Origin: Streptomyces coryli
Lineage (GTDB): Bacteria > Actinomycetota > Actinomycetes > Streptomycetales > Streptomycetaceae
Length of the DNA stretch: 48,961 bases
NCBI RefSeq assembly: GCF_011044975.1
Contig: NZ_JAAKZV010000032.1
Coordinates: 1-48,961 of the forward strand
Direction of reading: 5' to 3'
The position numbers and the translations under genes were made by a program. Position 1 is the stretch's first letter, and each line of letters starts with the position of its first letter. This document shows positions 34,400-42,270 of the stretch, piece by piece. A model generated the notes under the pieces. That model searched no databases. It was given only the letters and a program-made list of their open reading frames with translations, and was not told where the DNA came from.

Positions 34400-36639
34400 G
34401 CGGGAAGCGGCTCGATCCGGGCCGGTACGTGCTTGTGCCACGGCGTGCCTGCGATCGGGTCGCGCCAGGCCAGGTCGGTGAGGGTGTTCAGGGCGACCCC
34501 GGTCCGTTCGGTGCCGCCGTCGTCGGTGGGCAGGTCGAGGCCGAAGCCGTTGGGCAGGGCCGCGTGTCCTGCCTGCAGGCGGTCGTCGATCTCCACGGTC
34601 GCCTGAGCAGTGCCGCGTTTCGTGGTGATCCGGGCGAAGGCGCCGTCCAGCAGGCCGAGTTGCTCGGCGTCGTACCGGCTGATGCGCAGCGCGCCCTGCT
34701 GGTCACGCTTGCGCCAGGTGTCGTCGCGGAAGATGGTGTTCGCGGTGAAGGCGCGGCGCTGGCCGGCGGCCAGGACGATCGGGAAGTCGTCGCTGGTGTG
34801 GACGGCCGGAGTGGTGTCCAACGCGTCGAGCAGCCCGAGGAGTTCGGGGATCGGCAGCGGGATGCGGTGGCCGGGGTGCGGCACGTAGTTCCAGGCGTCG
34901 GCGTATTCGTCCTCGGTGAACGTCATGCCCGAGCGGCCGTTCAGCATCGCGTCGAAGAGGGCGTCGGCGTTCGCGTGGCCGGCCCGGCGCATGGCGGCGG
35001 GGTACTGCTTGGCGATGCCCTGCGCCAGCGCCCACAGCACGGCGCCGGAGCGGGCGCCGTCGGCGAGGGTGGGGCCGAGGGTCTCGTACAGCAGATACGG
35101 GGCCATGCCGAAGGTGGACTTGTCGACCGCGGCCAGGGCGGCAAAGGCCAGCTTGTACGGGGTGCGGCCCAGGCGGGCCGCCGCGTGCAGCAGCTTCAGC
35201 CGGCCGCGGGGGACGGCGTTCAGCTCGCGGATGATGCGGGCGTAGATCTCGGGTTCCGGCAGGGTGCCGGGCAGCGGGTCGAGGACCGGGGCGCGCAGGT
35301 GGAAGGTGTTGTGCGGGAACTCGAAGGTGAAGAAGGTCGCTTCCCACTTCTCGAACTGGGAGGCGGCCGGCAGCACATAGTCGGCCTGGCGGCCGGTCTC
35401 GGTCAGGGCGATGTCGATGACGACGACCAGGTCGAGCGCGGCCAGCGCCTCGGTGAAGGCGGCGGAGTCGGCCAGGGAGTGCGCCGGGTTGGCCGACTCG
35501 ATGATCATCGCGCGAAAGCGGTCCGGGTGGTCGGTGAGGATCTCCTCGGCGATGACATTGCAGGGCACCAGGCCGCCGGGCATCCGCGCGCCGGTGACGG
35601 GGGTGCGGCGCGGGCTCGTCGAGTAGCGGGCCAGCGGGGCGATCCAGGAGTGCGGCTGCATGGCGCCGGGCTTGGCGAAGTTTCCGGTCAGCAGCCAGGT
35701 GAGCTTGTTGAGATATGACACCAGCGTGCTGTTGGGTCCTTGCTGCACGCCCAGGTCCTCGTACGTCGCGACGCTGGTGGCGGTGCCGATCCTGCGGGCC
35801 GCCCGGCGGAGCAGGTCCTCGGCCACGCCGCAGGTCTGCGCGCAGCTCGCGACGTCCACCGTCCTGAGCTGCTCGAGCACCGTCTCGGCGCCGGTGGTGC
35901 GGGCAGCAAGGAAGGCGTGGTCGACGAGGTCCTCCTGGACCAGGACGCCGAGGAGGGCGGCCAGGCACCAGGCGTCGGTGCCGGGCTTCACCTGCAGATG
36001 GATGTCGGCGAGATCGGCCGTCTCCGTACGCACCGGGTCGATGACGATCATCGAGCGGGACGGGTCCTTGGCGATGTCCTTGAGCACGGTGCGGGCGCGC
36101 GGGACGCCGTGCGACTGCCAGGGGTTCTTGCCGAGGAAGAGGGACACGTCGGCGCGGGTGAAGTCGCCGGTGGTGTGACCGCCGGTGAGGTGGGCGTCGA
36201 CGAAGCCCTCGCCGGTCTTCTCCTGGGCGAGCGGGTTGGAGCGGTAGCGGGCGCCGAGGGCGCGCAGGAGGGCGCCGCTGTAGGCGCCGCCGAGGTGGTT
36301 GCCCTGGCCGCCGCCTCCGTAGAAGAAGATCGATTCGCCGCCGTGGGTGTCGCGGACGGTCTTCATACGGGCGGCGATCTCGCGGATGGCGGTGTCCCAG
36401 TCGACGGGGGTGAAGCTGCCATCGGGCTCCCGGCGCAGCGGAGTCGTCAGGCGGGCGCCGCCGTTCTGGTAGTGGTCCAGGCGCAGGGCCTTGTTGCAGG
36501 TGTAGCCGCCGGTGGCGACGTGCTCCTTATCGCCGCGGATCTTGGTGAAGCGGCGGCCGTCGGTCTGGATCTGGATGCCGCAGTTGTTCTCGCAGAGGAT
36601 GCACGCGGTCTTGTGCCAGGCGGTGGTGTCGGCGGTCAT
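34396..36639 (-). CDS. Molybdopterin-dependent oxidoreductase (formate dehydrogenase/NasA-like)
   Basis: 747 residues, of the Mo/W-bis-MGD enzyme family. The N-terminal [4Fe-4S] site is C13-x2-C16-x3-C20-x27-C48. Molybdopterin-binding blocks include FLGKNPWQSHG, MIVIDPVRTETADLADIHLQVKPGTD (core VIDPVRTETADLAD) and VLPAASQFEKWEATFF. A C-terminal molydopterin-dinucleotide domain ends the chain. No Tat signal, so it is cytoplasmic. It follows the enoyl-CoA hydratase gene by 13 bases on the same strand, with the TetR gene upstream. I cannot see the usual Cys/Sec molybdenum ligand, and the substrate is unknown. Confidence 0.87.
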   Translation of the reverse strand: MTADTTAWHKTACILCENNCGIQIQTDGRRFTKIRGDKEHVATGGYTCNKALRLDHYQNGGARLTTPLRREPDGSFTPVDWDTAIREIAARMKTVRDTHGGESIFFYGGGGQGNHLGGAYSGALLRALGARYRSNPLAQEKTGEGFVDAHLTGGHTTGDFTRADVSLFLGKNPWQSHGVPRARTVLKDIAKDPSRSMIVIDPVRTETADLADIHLQVKPGTDAWCLAALLGVLVQEDLVDHAFLAARTTGAETVLEQLRTVDVASCAQTCGVAEDLLRRAARRIGTATSVATYEDLGVQQGPNSTLVSYLNKLTWLLTGNFAKPGAMQPHSWIAPLARYSTSPRRTPVTGARMPGGLVPCNVIAEEILTDHPDRFRAMIIESANPAHSLADSAAFTEALAALDLVVVIDIALTETGRQADYVLPAASQFEKWEATFFTFEFPHNTFHLRAPVLDPLPGTLPEPEIYARIIRELNAVPRGRLKLLHAAARLGRTPYKLAFAALAAVDKSTFGMAPYLLYETLGPTLADGARSGAVLWALAQGIAKQYPAAMRRAGHANADALFDAMLNGRSGMTFTEDEYADAWNYVPHPGHRIPLPIPELLGLLDALDTTPAVHTSDDFPIVLAAGQRRAFTANTIFRDDTWRKRDQQGALRISRYDAEQLGLLDGAFARITTKRGTAQATVEIDDRLQAGHAALPNGFGLDLPTDDGGTERTGVALNTLTDLAWRDPIAGTPWHKHVPARIEPLPA

Positions 36640-36652
36640 GGGCCGTGTCCCC

Positions 36653-37324
36653 TCAGCCGAGCGGGTTGGTGGTGTCGCGCAGGGTGGCCAGGGCCGGGGC
36701 GTACATGCGGGTCTTGATGGTGCCGAGGGTGTTGCCGTCCTTGTTCACCTGCGCCTGGGCGATCTCGATCGCGGTGGCGCGGACGGCGTCCTCGCCGACC
36801 GCCTGGTCGACGATGCCGGCGGCCGCGGCGTCGGTGCCGCCGTAGCGGCGGCCGGTGACCATCGCCTCGTGCGCGGTCTGCGGAGCCAGCCGGGCCTGGA
36901 TGAGCGCGGACATGCCCGGGGTGAAGGGAATGTTGATGTCCGCCTCGGGCAGGCACCAGAAGCCGCGGTCGGCGCGCATCACGCGGAAGTCGTGGGCGAG
37001 GGAGAACATCGCGCCTGCGGCGAAGGTGTGCCCCTGCAGCGCGGCCACCGTGACGACCGGCAGCGACAGCATCCGCGCGAACAGCTCGTGGACGGAGACG
37101 ACGTAGTCCTGGTGCTGCTCGGCGTGGGCCAGCAGCCAGTCCAGGTCGAGCCCGTTGGAGTAGAACTTGCCGGTGGCGGCGGTGACCAGGGCGCGGGGTC
37201 CTTCCGCCTTCTCCACCTCGTCGAGCGCGGCGTTGACGGCGGAGAGCCAGTCGGGGTGGAAGCGGTTCTCGCCGTCGCCGAGGTCGAGGACGAAGACGTT
37301 GTCGTGGCGGTCGAGCGTGGGCAT
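36653..37324 (-). CDS. Enoyl-CoA hydratase/isomerase family protein
   Basis: 223 residues, short for a crotonase (usually about 260). LDLGDGENRFHPDWLSAVNAAL opens it, KFYSNGLDLDWL provides the first oxyanion-hole region, and LQGHTFAAGAMFSLAHDFRVMRAD the second. The position of the hydratase Glu is filled by LPEADINIPFTPGM, more like delta3,delta2-enoyl-CoA isomerases. It acts on unsaturated acyl-CoAs in the cytoplasm. It sits between a TetR gene (43 bases) and a molybdopterin oxidoreductase gene (13 bases). Confidence 0.85.
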   Translation of the reverse strand: MPTLDRHDNVFVLDLGDGENRFHPDWLSAVNAALDEVEKAEGPRALVTAATGKFYSNGLDLDWLLAHAEQHQDYVVSVHELFARMLSLPVVTVAALQGHTFAAGAMFSLAHDFRVMRADRGFWCLPEADINIPFTPGMSALIQARLAPQTAHEAMVTGRRYGGTDAAAAGIVDQAVGEDAVRATAIEIAQAQVNKDGNTLGTIKTRMYAPALATLRDTTNPLG

Positions 37325-37367
37325 GGTGACTCCTTGAGCTGGGCTGACTCGGGCAGGTGGCCGGGGG

Positions 37368-37979
37368 CTACCGCCGGGGCTCTGGCTGGGTATCGGGGCG
37401 GTCGCGCAGGGCGTACCGGAGCAGGTCGTGGATCTCAGTGGCGGCCGCCTCGATGGGGGCGGTGCTCTGCTCGGCGCGGCACATGATCACGGCGCCTTCC
37501 ACGGCGGCGATGATGAAGGCACCGAGCCTGCGGCTGCGCTCCTCGGTCAGGCCGTGCCGCAGGAAGAGGGCGGCGAGGGCCTCCTGCCAGCGCGCGAAGA
37601 CGGCGGCGGCGGAGCGGGCCAGCTGGGGGGCGTCGTCGTTGGTCTCGACGGCCACCGCCACGATCGGGCAGCCGGCCCGGAAGTCGCTCTCCACGAGCCG
37701 GTCGCGCCACATCACGAAGAAGGCGTCGACGGCCGCCACCGGATCGTCCGCCTGCGTGGCGGCATCGATCATGCCGGCGATGAAGTCCCCGGCCAGCGCC
37801 ACGGCCTCGTCGATGAGCTGCGTCCGCCCGCCGGGGAAGTGGTGATACACCGAGCCGCGCGGGGCGCCGCTGTGCGCGAGCACGCGGTCGATGCTGGTGG
37901 CGCTCGCCCCGTGCTCGCGCAGCAGCGCCGCGGCGCTGAGGATCATCCGGTCACGACTCTCACCCCTGCGCGGGCTCAT
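37368..37979 (-). CDS. TetR-family regulator (LmrA/YxaF-like)
   Basis: 203 residues. The helix-turn-helix is RMILSAAALLREHGASATSIDRVLAHSGAPRGSVYHHFPGGR (core GAPRGSVYHHFPGG), which with the C-terminal FRAGCPIVAVAVETNDDAPQL is typical of the LmrA/YxaF group of drug-responsive repressors. It is the first gene of a run with the enoyl-CoA hydratase and molybdopterin oxidoreductase genes. A box at 38001-38016, overlapping its probable promoter, recurs with one mismatch between vanH and murF. It may therefore regulate both its own operon and the van locus. Start ATG 37979; an upstream in-frame start at 38033 would run through the box. Confidence 0.88.
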   Translation of the reverse strand: MSPRRGESRDRMILSAAALLREHGASATSIDRVLAHSGAPRGSVYHHFPGGRTQLIDEAVALAGDFIAGMIDAATQADDPVAAVDAFFVMWRDRLVESDFRAGCPIVAVAVETNDDAPQLARSAAAVFARWQEALAALFLRHGLTEERSRRLGAFIIAAVEGAVIMCRAEQSTAPIEAAATEIHDLLRYALRDRPDTQPEPRR

Positions 37980-38000
37980 CTGCTCACCACCTTCCCGGCG

Positions 38001-38044
38001 TGCTACCTGCCGGTAACTTAAGGTGTATGGCATAGAGCATGCAA
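38001..38044 (-). promoter_or_regulatory. TetR promoter with palindromic operator box
   Basis: On the minus strand TTGCAT (38039-38044), 18 bases, and TAAGTT (38015-38020) form a plausible promoter. TTACCGGCAGGTAGCA (38001-38016) overlaps the end of the -10 box and the expected start point. Its core TACCGGCAGGTA is a near-perfect palindrome, as expected of a TetR operator. The same 16-mer with A changed to C occurs at 40767-40782. Confidence 0.6.
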
Positions 38045-38093
38045 GGGGTGGGACGGAGATCGTTCCGGTGCTGTCAGCGTGCGCCCGGTTCGG

Positions 38094-38702
38094 TTACGTG
38101 ATGGGGAAGTCGAAGTAGGTGTCCGGGTAGGGCTCGTCCTGCAGCGTGTAGTGCCACCATTCGGATTCGTACGCGCGGAAACCGCAGGCCTCCATGATGG
38201 AGCGGAGGTGGATGCGGTTGCTCGCTTCGGATGGGGTGATCCCCGGGGCGCCGTGATGGGAGACGGGGTCCATCAAGTCGTGGTCGCCGCCCATGCGGGC
38301 GAGCTCACCGGTGTCCAGGTGATAGAGCGTCAGGTCGACGGTGCTGCCCCGGCTGTGGCCCGACTTGGCGGCGACGTAGCCCTTCTCGAACATCTCGGCC
38401 CGGTCGATATTCGGGTAGTGCCGAGGCTTCGTACGGCCGTCCTCCGGCTGTCTCGACCACTGCATGAAGCAGTCCACGGCGCGTTGCGGGCGGTAGCCGT
38501 CCCAGAGGAGCAGGCCAAAGCCCTGGGGCCGGGCCTTTTCCCGGGCCCTTTCGAGGGCCGCGCACAGAGCCCGGGTGCCGACGATGCGGTTGGCCAGGTA
38601 GCCGTCCACCGGTTTGCCGGTGAAGTTGTCCCAGGTGGCGTACTTGGCGTCCCAGCGTATGCCGGGTGCGGTCGCGTCCAGGAAGACGAAGTCATCGTTC
38701 AT
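38094..38702 (-). CDS. vanX: D-Ala-D-Ala dipeptidase VanX
   Basis: 202 residues, the same length as enterococcal VanX. It hydrolyses D-Ala-D-Ala so that only D-Ala-D-Lac enters peptidoglycan precursors. The zinc ligands and catalytic residues fall on the family's own numbers: Arg71 (GYRPQ), His116 and Asp123 (SGHSRGSTVD), Glu181 and His184 (ESEWWHY). It is cytoplasmic. Its start overlaps the vanA stop by 11 bases, so it is translated from the vanHAX message. Base composition is less GC-biased than in flanking genes. Confidence 0.97.
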   Translation of the reverse strand: MNDDFVFLDATAPGIRWDAKYATWDNFTGKPVDGYLANRIVGTRALCAALERAREKARPQGFGLLLWDGYRPQRAVDCFMQWSRQPEDGRTKPRHYPNIDRAEMFEKGYVAAKSGHSRGSTVDLTLYHLDTGELARMGGDHDLMDPVSHHGAPGITPSEASNRIHLRSIMEACGFRAYESEWWHYTLQDEPYPDTYFDFPIT

Positions 38703-39738
38703 CGGAGGTGCCCGTCAGTGCCAACGACACGATCCGGTCGATCACTTCGGCGAGCGGCATGCCTGCGGCCGCCATCATCCTCGGGTAGCGGCTGTAGGAG
38801 GTCAGGCCGGGCAGGGTGTTGACCTCGTTGAGGACTACTTGGCCGTCGTCCGTCAGGAACAGGTCCACCCGCGCCAGCCCGCTGCACCCCAGGGTGCGGT
38901 AGACCGCCTTCGCGGCTTCCTGGACGAGTGTGCGCGACTCTGCCGGGATGTCGGCGGGGACGATGAAGGTCGAGTTCTCCGATCCGCTCTCGGGATTCTC
39001 CTCCTGATGGATTTTGAAGAAGCCGTGCGACAGTGCGACACGGTCCACCTCGCCCGCGATCAAGTCCTGCTCGTTCCCCAGGATGGCGCAGCCGATCTCG
39101 CTGCCGATCACGGCCTCTTCGATCAGCACCTTCGCGTCGTATTGCCGCGCGGTCTTCACCGCACTCAGCAGTTCGTCCTTGTTCGTCACCTTGCTGACGC
39201 CGAAAGACGACCCCGAACGGGCCGGCTTGACGAAGACGGGATAGGTGAGCTGGTCGGGATCGACATCCTCGTCGGCCGTGACGGTCCAGAACTTCGGTGT
39301 GGCGATGCCCGCGGCATTGACGACGCTGTAGGTCAGGGACTTGTCCATGCAGAGAGCGGAGCTCTGGATGTCGCAGCCTGCGTAGGGGATGCCGGCGAGT
39401 TCCAACAGGCCTTGGATCGCGCCGTCTTCGCCGAGTTTGCCGTGCAGCACGGGCAGCACGACATCCAGATCGATCGTTCCGTATCGGCCCTGCTCCAGGA
39501 CCAGCAATCCGGGCAGGCTTCGGTCCGGTGACAGCAGCGCCGGGCGGCAGTTGCCGTTCTCCCAGGCCGGGCCGGGGCCGTCGCAGAGCTTCCAGGCGCC
39601 GCTTCTCGTGATGCCGATGTAGAACGGCTCGTACTTGGCGAGGTTGATGTTCTTCGCGACCTCTTGCGCGGACTTGATGGAGATGGGGTGCTCTTCGGAG
39701 CAGCCGCCGAAGAGGATTCCGACCTTCAGCTTATCCAT
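38692..39738 (-). CDS. vanA: D-alanine-D-lactate ligase VanA
   Basis: 348 residues. An ATP-grasp ligase making the depsipeptide D-Ala-D-Lac, which replaces D-Ala-D-Ala and removes the vancomycin target. EEHPIS at 15-20 binds the first D-Ala. The omega loop FFKIHQEENPESGSEN carries His244, the residue that favours lactate over alanine in VanA; a D-Ala-D-Ala ligase would have Tyr with a different loop. The C-terminal VNTLPGLT motif is complete. It overlaps vanH by eight bases and vanX by 11, as in other vanHAX operons. Confidence 0.97.
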   Translation of the reverse strand: MDKLKVGILFGGCSEEHPISIKSAQEVAKNINLAKYEPFYIGITRSGAWKLCDGPGPAWENGNCRPALLSPDRSLPGLLVLEQGRYGTIDLDVVLPVLHGKLGEDGAIQGLLELAGIPYAGCDIQSSALCMDKSLTYSVVNAAGIATPKFWTVTADEDVDPDQLTYPVFVKPARSGSSFGVSKVTNKDELLSAVKTARQYDAKVLIEEAVIGSEIGCAILGNEQDLIAGEVDRVALSHGFFKIHQEENPESGSENSTFIVPADIPAESRTLVQEAAKAVYRTLGCSGLARVDLFLTDDGQVVLNEVNTLPGLTSYSRYPRMMAAAGMPLAEVIDRIVSLALTGTSDER

Positions 39739-40702
39739 GCAGATTCCTGCTTTCGAATTCCAGGCAGTTGGTGAGGGAGTTCTGGACCGTGTCGCGCAGG
39801 GCGTGGTCCGTGTAGTACGCGGTGTGCGGGCTGATGAATACGTTCGGCAGCTCTTGCAGCCGCAGCAGAGCCTTGCTGTCGAAGGCCCGGTCTCTGCAGT
39901 CGGTGTAGAAGATTCCTTCCTCGCCTTCTACGACATCCAGCGCCACGCCGCCCAGCTTGCCGCCCTCCAATGCCGAGATGAGAGCCTCGGTGTCGAGGAG
40001 TGCGCCGCGTCCCGTATTGATGACGAAGGCGCCGTGCTTCATCTCATCGATATTCTGGCGATTCAGGAGGTGGTGTGTATCGGTAGTGAGCGGCGTATGC
40101 AGCGTGACGATGTCGCTCTGCCGCAGCAATTCATCGAGCGGCACGTAATCGGCGGCGGTGGCCGGGTGATTGTCGTACGCCAGAATCCGGCAGCCGAAGC
40201 CCCGCAGCCTGTCCATGACCGCCGCGCCGATGCGTCCCGTGCCGATGACCCCGACGGTCAGATCGCGCAGCTCTTTCCCGCGGACATCGTTCAGCCGGTA
40301 ATCGTGGACGTCCGTCCGGCGGACCGTGGCCTTGGCGCTTCGCACCGCCATCAGCATCAGCATCAACGTGTAGTCGGCGACGCTGTCGGGTGAGTAGGCC
40401 ACGTTCCCCACGGAGATGCCGACGCTTGCCGCGTAGTCCACATCGATGTGGTTGTAGCCGACGCTTCGGGTGGAGATGTAGGAGACGCCGGTCCGGCTGA
40501 GCGCACGGAGTGTGGAGTTCGCGATGTCGGTCTTGTGGCTGACGCTGATGCAGCGGTTTCCCGAGGCCAGTTCGATGGTGGCCTCGGATACCGCTGCCGC
40601 CGTGATGATCGGCACCACGCCGGCGCGCGGAGCCAACTCCCGGAACAGGACGGCCTCGTCCTGCTCGCACCCGTAAACGGTGATTCCCACGGTGTAGGTC
40701 AT
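39731..40702 (-). CDS. vanH: D-lactate dehydrogenase VanH
   Basis: 323 residues. It reduces pyruvate to D-lactate with NAD(P)H for the VanA ligase. The Rossmann motif is GTGRIG at 154-159. The catalytic Arg232 (NTGRGALL), Glu261 (DVVEGEEG region) and His293 (SPHTAYYT) are present. No Shine-Dalgarno precedes ATG 40702. Instead a promoter module ends six bases before it, so the transcript is probably leaderless. It is the first gene of vanHAX and divergent from the murF paralogue. Confidence 0.97.
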   Translation of the reverse strand: MTYTVGITVYGCEQDEAVLFRELAPRAGVVPIITAAAVSEATIELASGNRCISVSHKTDIANSTLRALSRTGVSYISTRSVGYNHIDVDYAASVGISVGNVAYSPDSVADYTLMLMLMAVRSAKATVRRTDVHDYRLNDVRGKELRDLTVGVIGTGRIGAAVMDRLRGFGCRILAYDNHPATAADYVPLDELLRQSDIVTLHTPLTTDTHHLLNRQNIDEMKHGAFVINTGRGALLDTEALISALEGGKLGGVALDVVEGEEGIFYTDCRDRAFDSKALLRLQELPNVFISPHTAYYTDHALRDTVQNSLTNCLEFESRNLHG

Positions 40703-40756
40703 GCCTACAGTAAAGGCGGTCAGGTGTTACCGGAACGTATGCGGGTTTCGATATGC
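40703..40756 (-). promoter_or_regulatory. vanH promoter module (probable VanR target)
   Basis: Minus strand: GCATATCGAAACCCGCATAC (40737-40756), then AACACC (40723-40728), then CGCCTTTACTG (40708-40718) and six bases to the ATG. The first element holds two GCATA direct repeats 14 bases apart, fitting an OmpR-type regulator. The same layout, with identical 34-base spacing to the start codon, precedes vanK, and with 35 bases precedes murF. Confidence 0.75.
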
Positions 40757-40766
40757 AGACGATAAC

Positions 40767-40782
40767 TTACCGGCCGGTAGCA
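40767..40782. promoter_or_regulatory. Palindromic box shared with the TetR promoter
   Basis: TTACCGGCCGGTAGCA, with the perfect 12-bp palindrome TACCGGCCGGTA at 40768-40779. It matches the TetR-promoter box (38001-38016) at 15 of 16 positions. It lies exactly between the vanH and murF promoter modules, 10 bases from one and 8 from the other. Confidence 0.65.
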
Positions 40783-40790
40783 TATTGCCC

Positions 40791-40845
40791 GCATATCCAA
40801 AACACCATACGGGACGGCAACATCACGCCATCTTGACTTGACGAC
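40791..40845 (+). promoter_or_regulatory. murF promoter module (probable VanR target)
   Basis: GCATATCCAAAACACCATAC (40791-40810), AACATC eight bases later, then CATCTTGACTT and seven bases to GTG 40846. It is the same sequence of elements as upstream of vanH and vanK, a little more diverged, and again without a ribosome site. Confidence 0.7.
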
Positions 40846-42270
40846 GTGACCTACAGCGAACGCGCCTCCTCCTACCTCTATCTCGACGGCCTCGCACCCG
40901 CCCGCCGGCTCCCGCGCCGCGTGGGCAGAGTCCCGCTCAGCCTCGGCGAGATCGCCGCGGTCGTCGGCGGGACCGTCGAGGGTGACGACGCCGTGACGGT
41001 GACCGCGCCGGCCGTGCTCGACGGCCGACAGGCCGAGCCGGGAGGCCTCTTCGTCGCCTTCGCCGGTGAGAACGTCGACGGCCACGACTACGCGGGCCAG
41101 GCCGGACAGGCCGGCGTGGTGGGTGTGCTCGGCTCCCGGCCGACGCCGCTGCCCACGGTCGTCGTCGACGATGTGCAGGCCGCGCTGCAGGCACTCGCCA
41201 CCCATGTGGTGGCAAGGCTGCGCAATGGGCTGACCGTTGTCGGGCTGACCGGGTCGCAGGGCAAGACCAGCACCAAGGACCTGGTGGCCGCTGTGCTGTC
41301 GAGTGCCGCGCCGACGACCGCCACGATCGGTTCGCTCAACAACGAGTTGGGCGTGCCGCTCACCATGCTGCGCGCCGATATGGGCACCCAGTTCCTCGTC
41401 CTGGAGATGGGTGCCCGTCGCGTCGGGGACATCGCCGCGCTCACCGGTCTGGTCGCGCCCGACATCGCCGTCGTCCTCAACGTCGGGCAGGCCCACCTCG
41501 GGGAGTTCGGTTCGCGTGGGGCGATCGCCAGGGCCAAGGGGGAGCTGGTGGAGGGGCTGGCGCCCGGCGGCACCGCCGTCCTCAACGCCGACGATCCCCG
41601 GGTGGTCGCGATGCGCTCGCTCACCGACGGGCCGGTGCTGACCTTCGGCCGGGCGGAGCATGCCGATGTGCGGGTGCTCGACCTGGAGTCGGACCGGCTC
41701 GGCCGGCCGTCCTTCACGCTACGTACCGCCGACGCCTCGGCGCGGGTCGCGCTGCCGCTCATCGGCGCCCACCAGGCGCTCAACGCGTCGGCTGCGGTGG
41801 CGGCGGGGCTGGCGGCGGGCCTTCCCCTCGAGGCGGCCGCGGACGCGCTGGCCTCCGTCTCGCTGTCGAAGTGGCGCATGGAGCTGCGTGAACTCGCCTG
41901 CGGCGCGACGCTGCTCAACGACTCGTACAACGCCAACCCCGACTCGACCCGCGCCGCCCTGGACGCGCTGGCGGCGGTCGAGGGCGGCCGCCGCATCGCC
42001 GTCCTCGGCGAGATGCTCGAGCTCGGCGAGGAGAGCGAGGCCGAGCATCGAGCGGTCGGCGCGTACGCGGCCTCCCGCGCGGACGTGGTGGTCACGGTCG
42101 GCGAGGCGGCCCGGGAGATCGCCGACGGCGCGGGGGAGCGGGCGGTGGCGGTGGCCGGCAACGCCGCCGCCGTCGACTGGCTGCGCGGCCACCTCGCCGC
42201 CGGTGACGTGGTGCTCGTCAAGGCTTCCCGCGGGGCGTGCCTCAACGAAGTAGCCGCCGCGCTGGCGTAG
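40846..42270 (+). CDS. murF: MurF paralogue: UDP-MurNAc-tripeptide D-Ala-D-Ala/D-Lac ligase
   Basis: 474 residues. A Mur ligase adding the terminal dipeptide or depsipeptide to the UDP-muramyl-tripeptide. The P-loop is GSQGKTST at 136-143, with MNEN-type [11 protein letters not shown], the ATP/Mg block [10 protein letters not shown], and DSYNANPDS in the C-terminal domain. About 28 extra residues ([15 protein letters not shown] onward) precede the usual N-terminus ([14 protein letters not shown]). They match VanK only in the first codons, where the promoter module is shared. It is probably the copy used to attach D-Ala-D-Lac during glycopeptide resistance; murF paralogues accompany vanHAX in glycopeptide producers. 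The 3' end overlaps vanK by 29 bases. Confidence 0.92.
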   Translation: MTYSERASSYLYLDGLAPARRLPRRVGRVPLSLGEIAAVVGGTVEGDDAVTVTAPAVLDGRQAEPGGLFVAFAGENVDGHDYAGQAGQAGVVGVLGSRPTPLPTVVVDDVQAALQALATHVVARLRNGLTVVGLTGSQGKTSTKDLVAAVLSSAAPTTATIGSLNNELGVPLTMLRADMGTQFLVLEMGARRVGDIAALTGLVAPDIAVVLNVGQAHLGEFGSRGAIARAKGELVEGLAPGGTAVLNADDPRVVAMRSLTDGPVLTFGRAEHADVRVLDLESDRLGRPSFTLRTADASARVALPLIGAHQALNASAAVAAGLAAGLPLEAAADALASVSLSKWRMELRELACGATLLNDSYNANPDSTRAALDALAAVEGGRRIAVLGEMLELGEESEAEHRAVGAYAASRADVVVTVGEAAREIADGAGERAVAVAGNAAAVDWLRGHLAAGDVVLVKASRGACLNEVAAALA

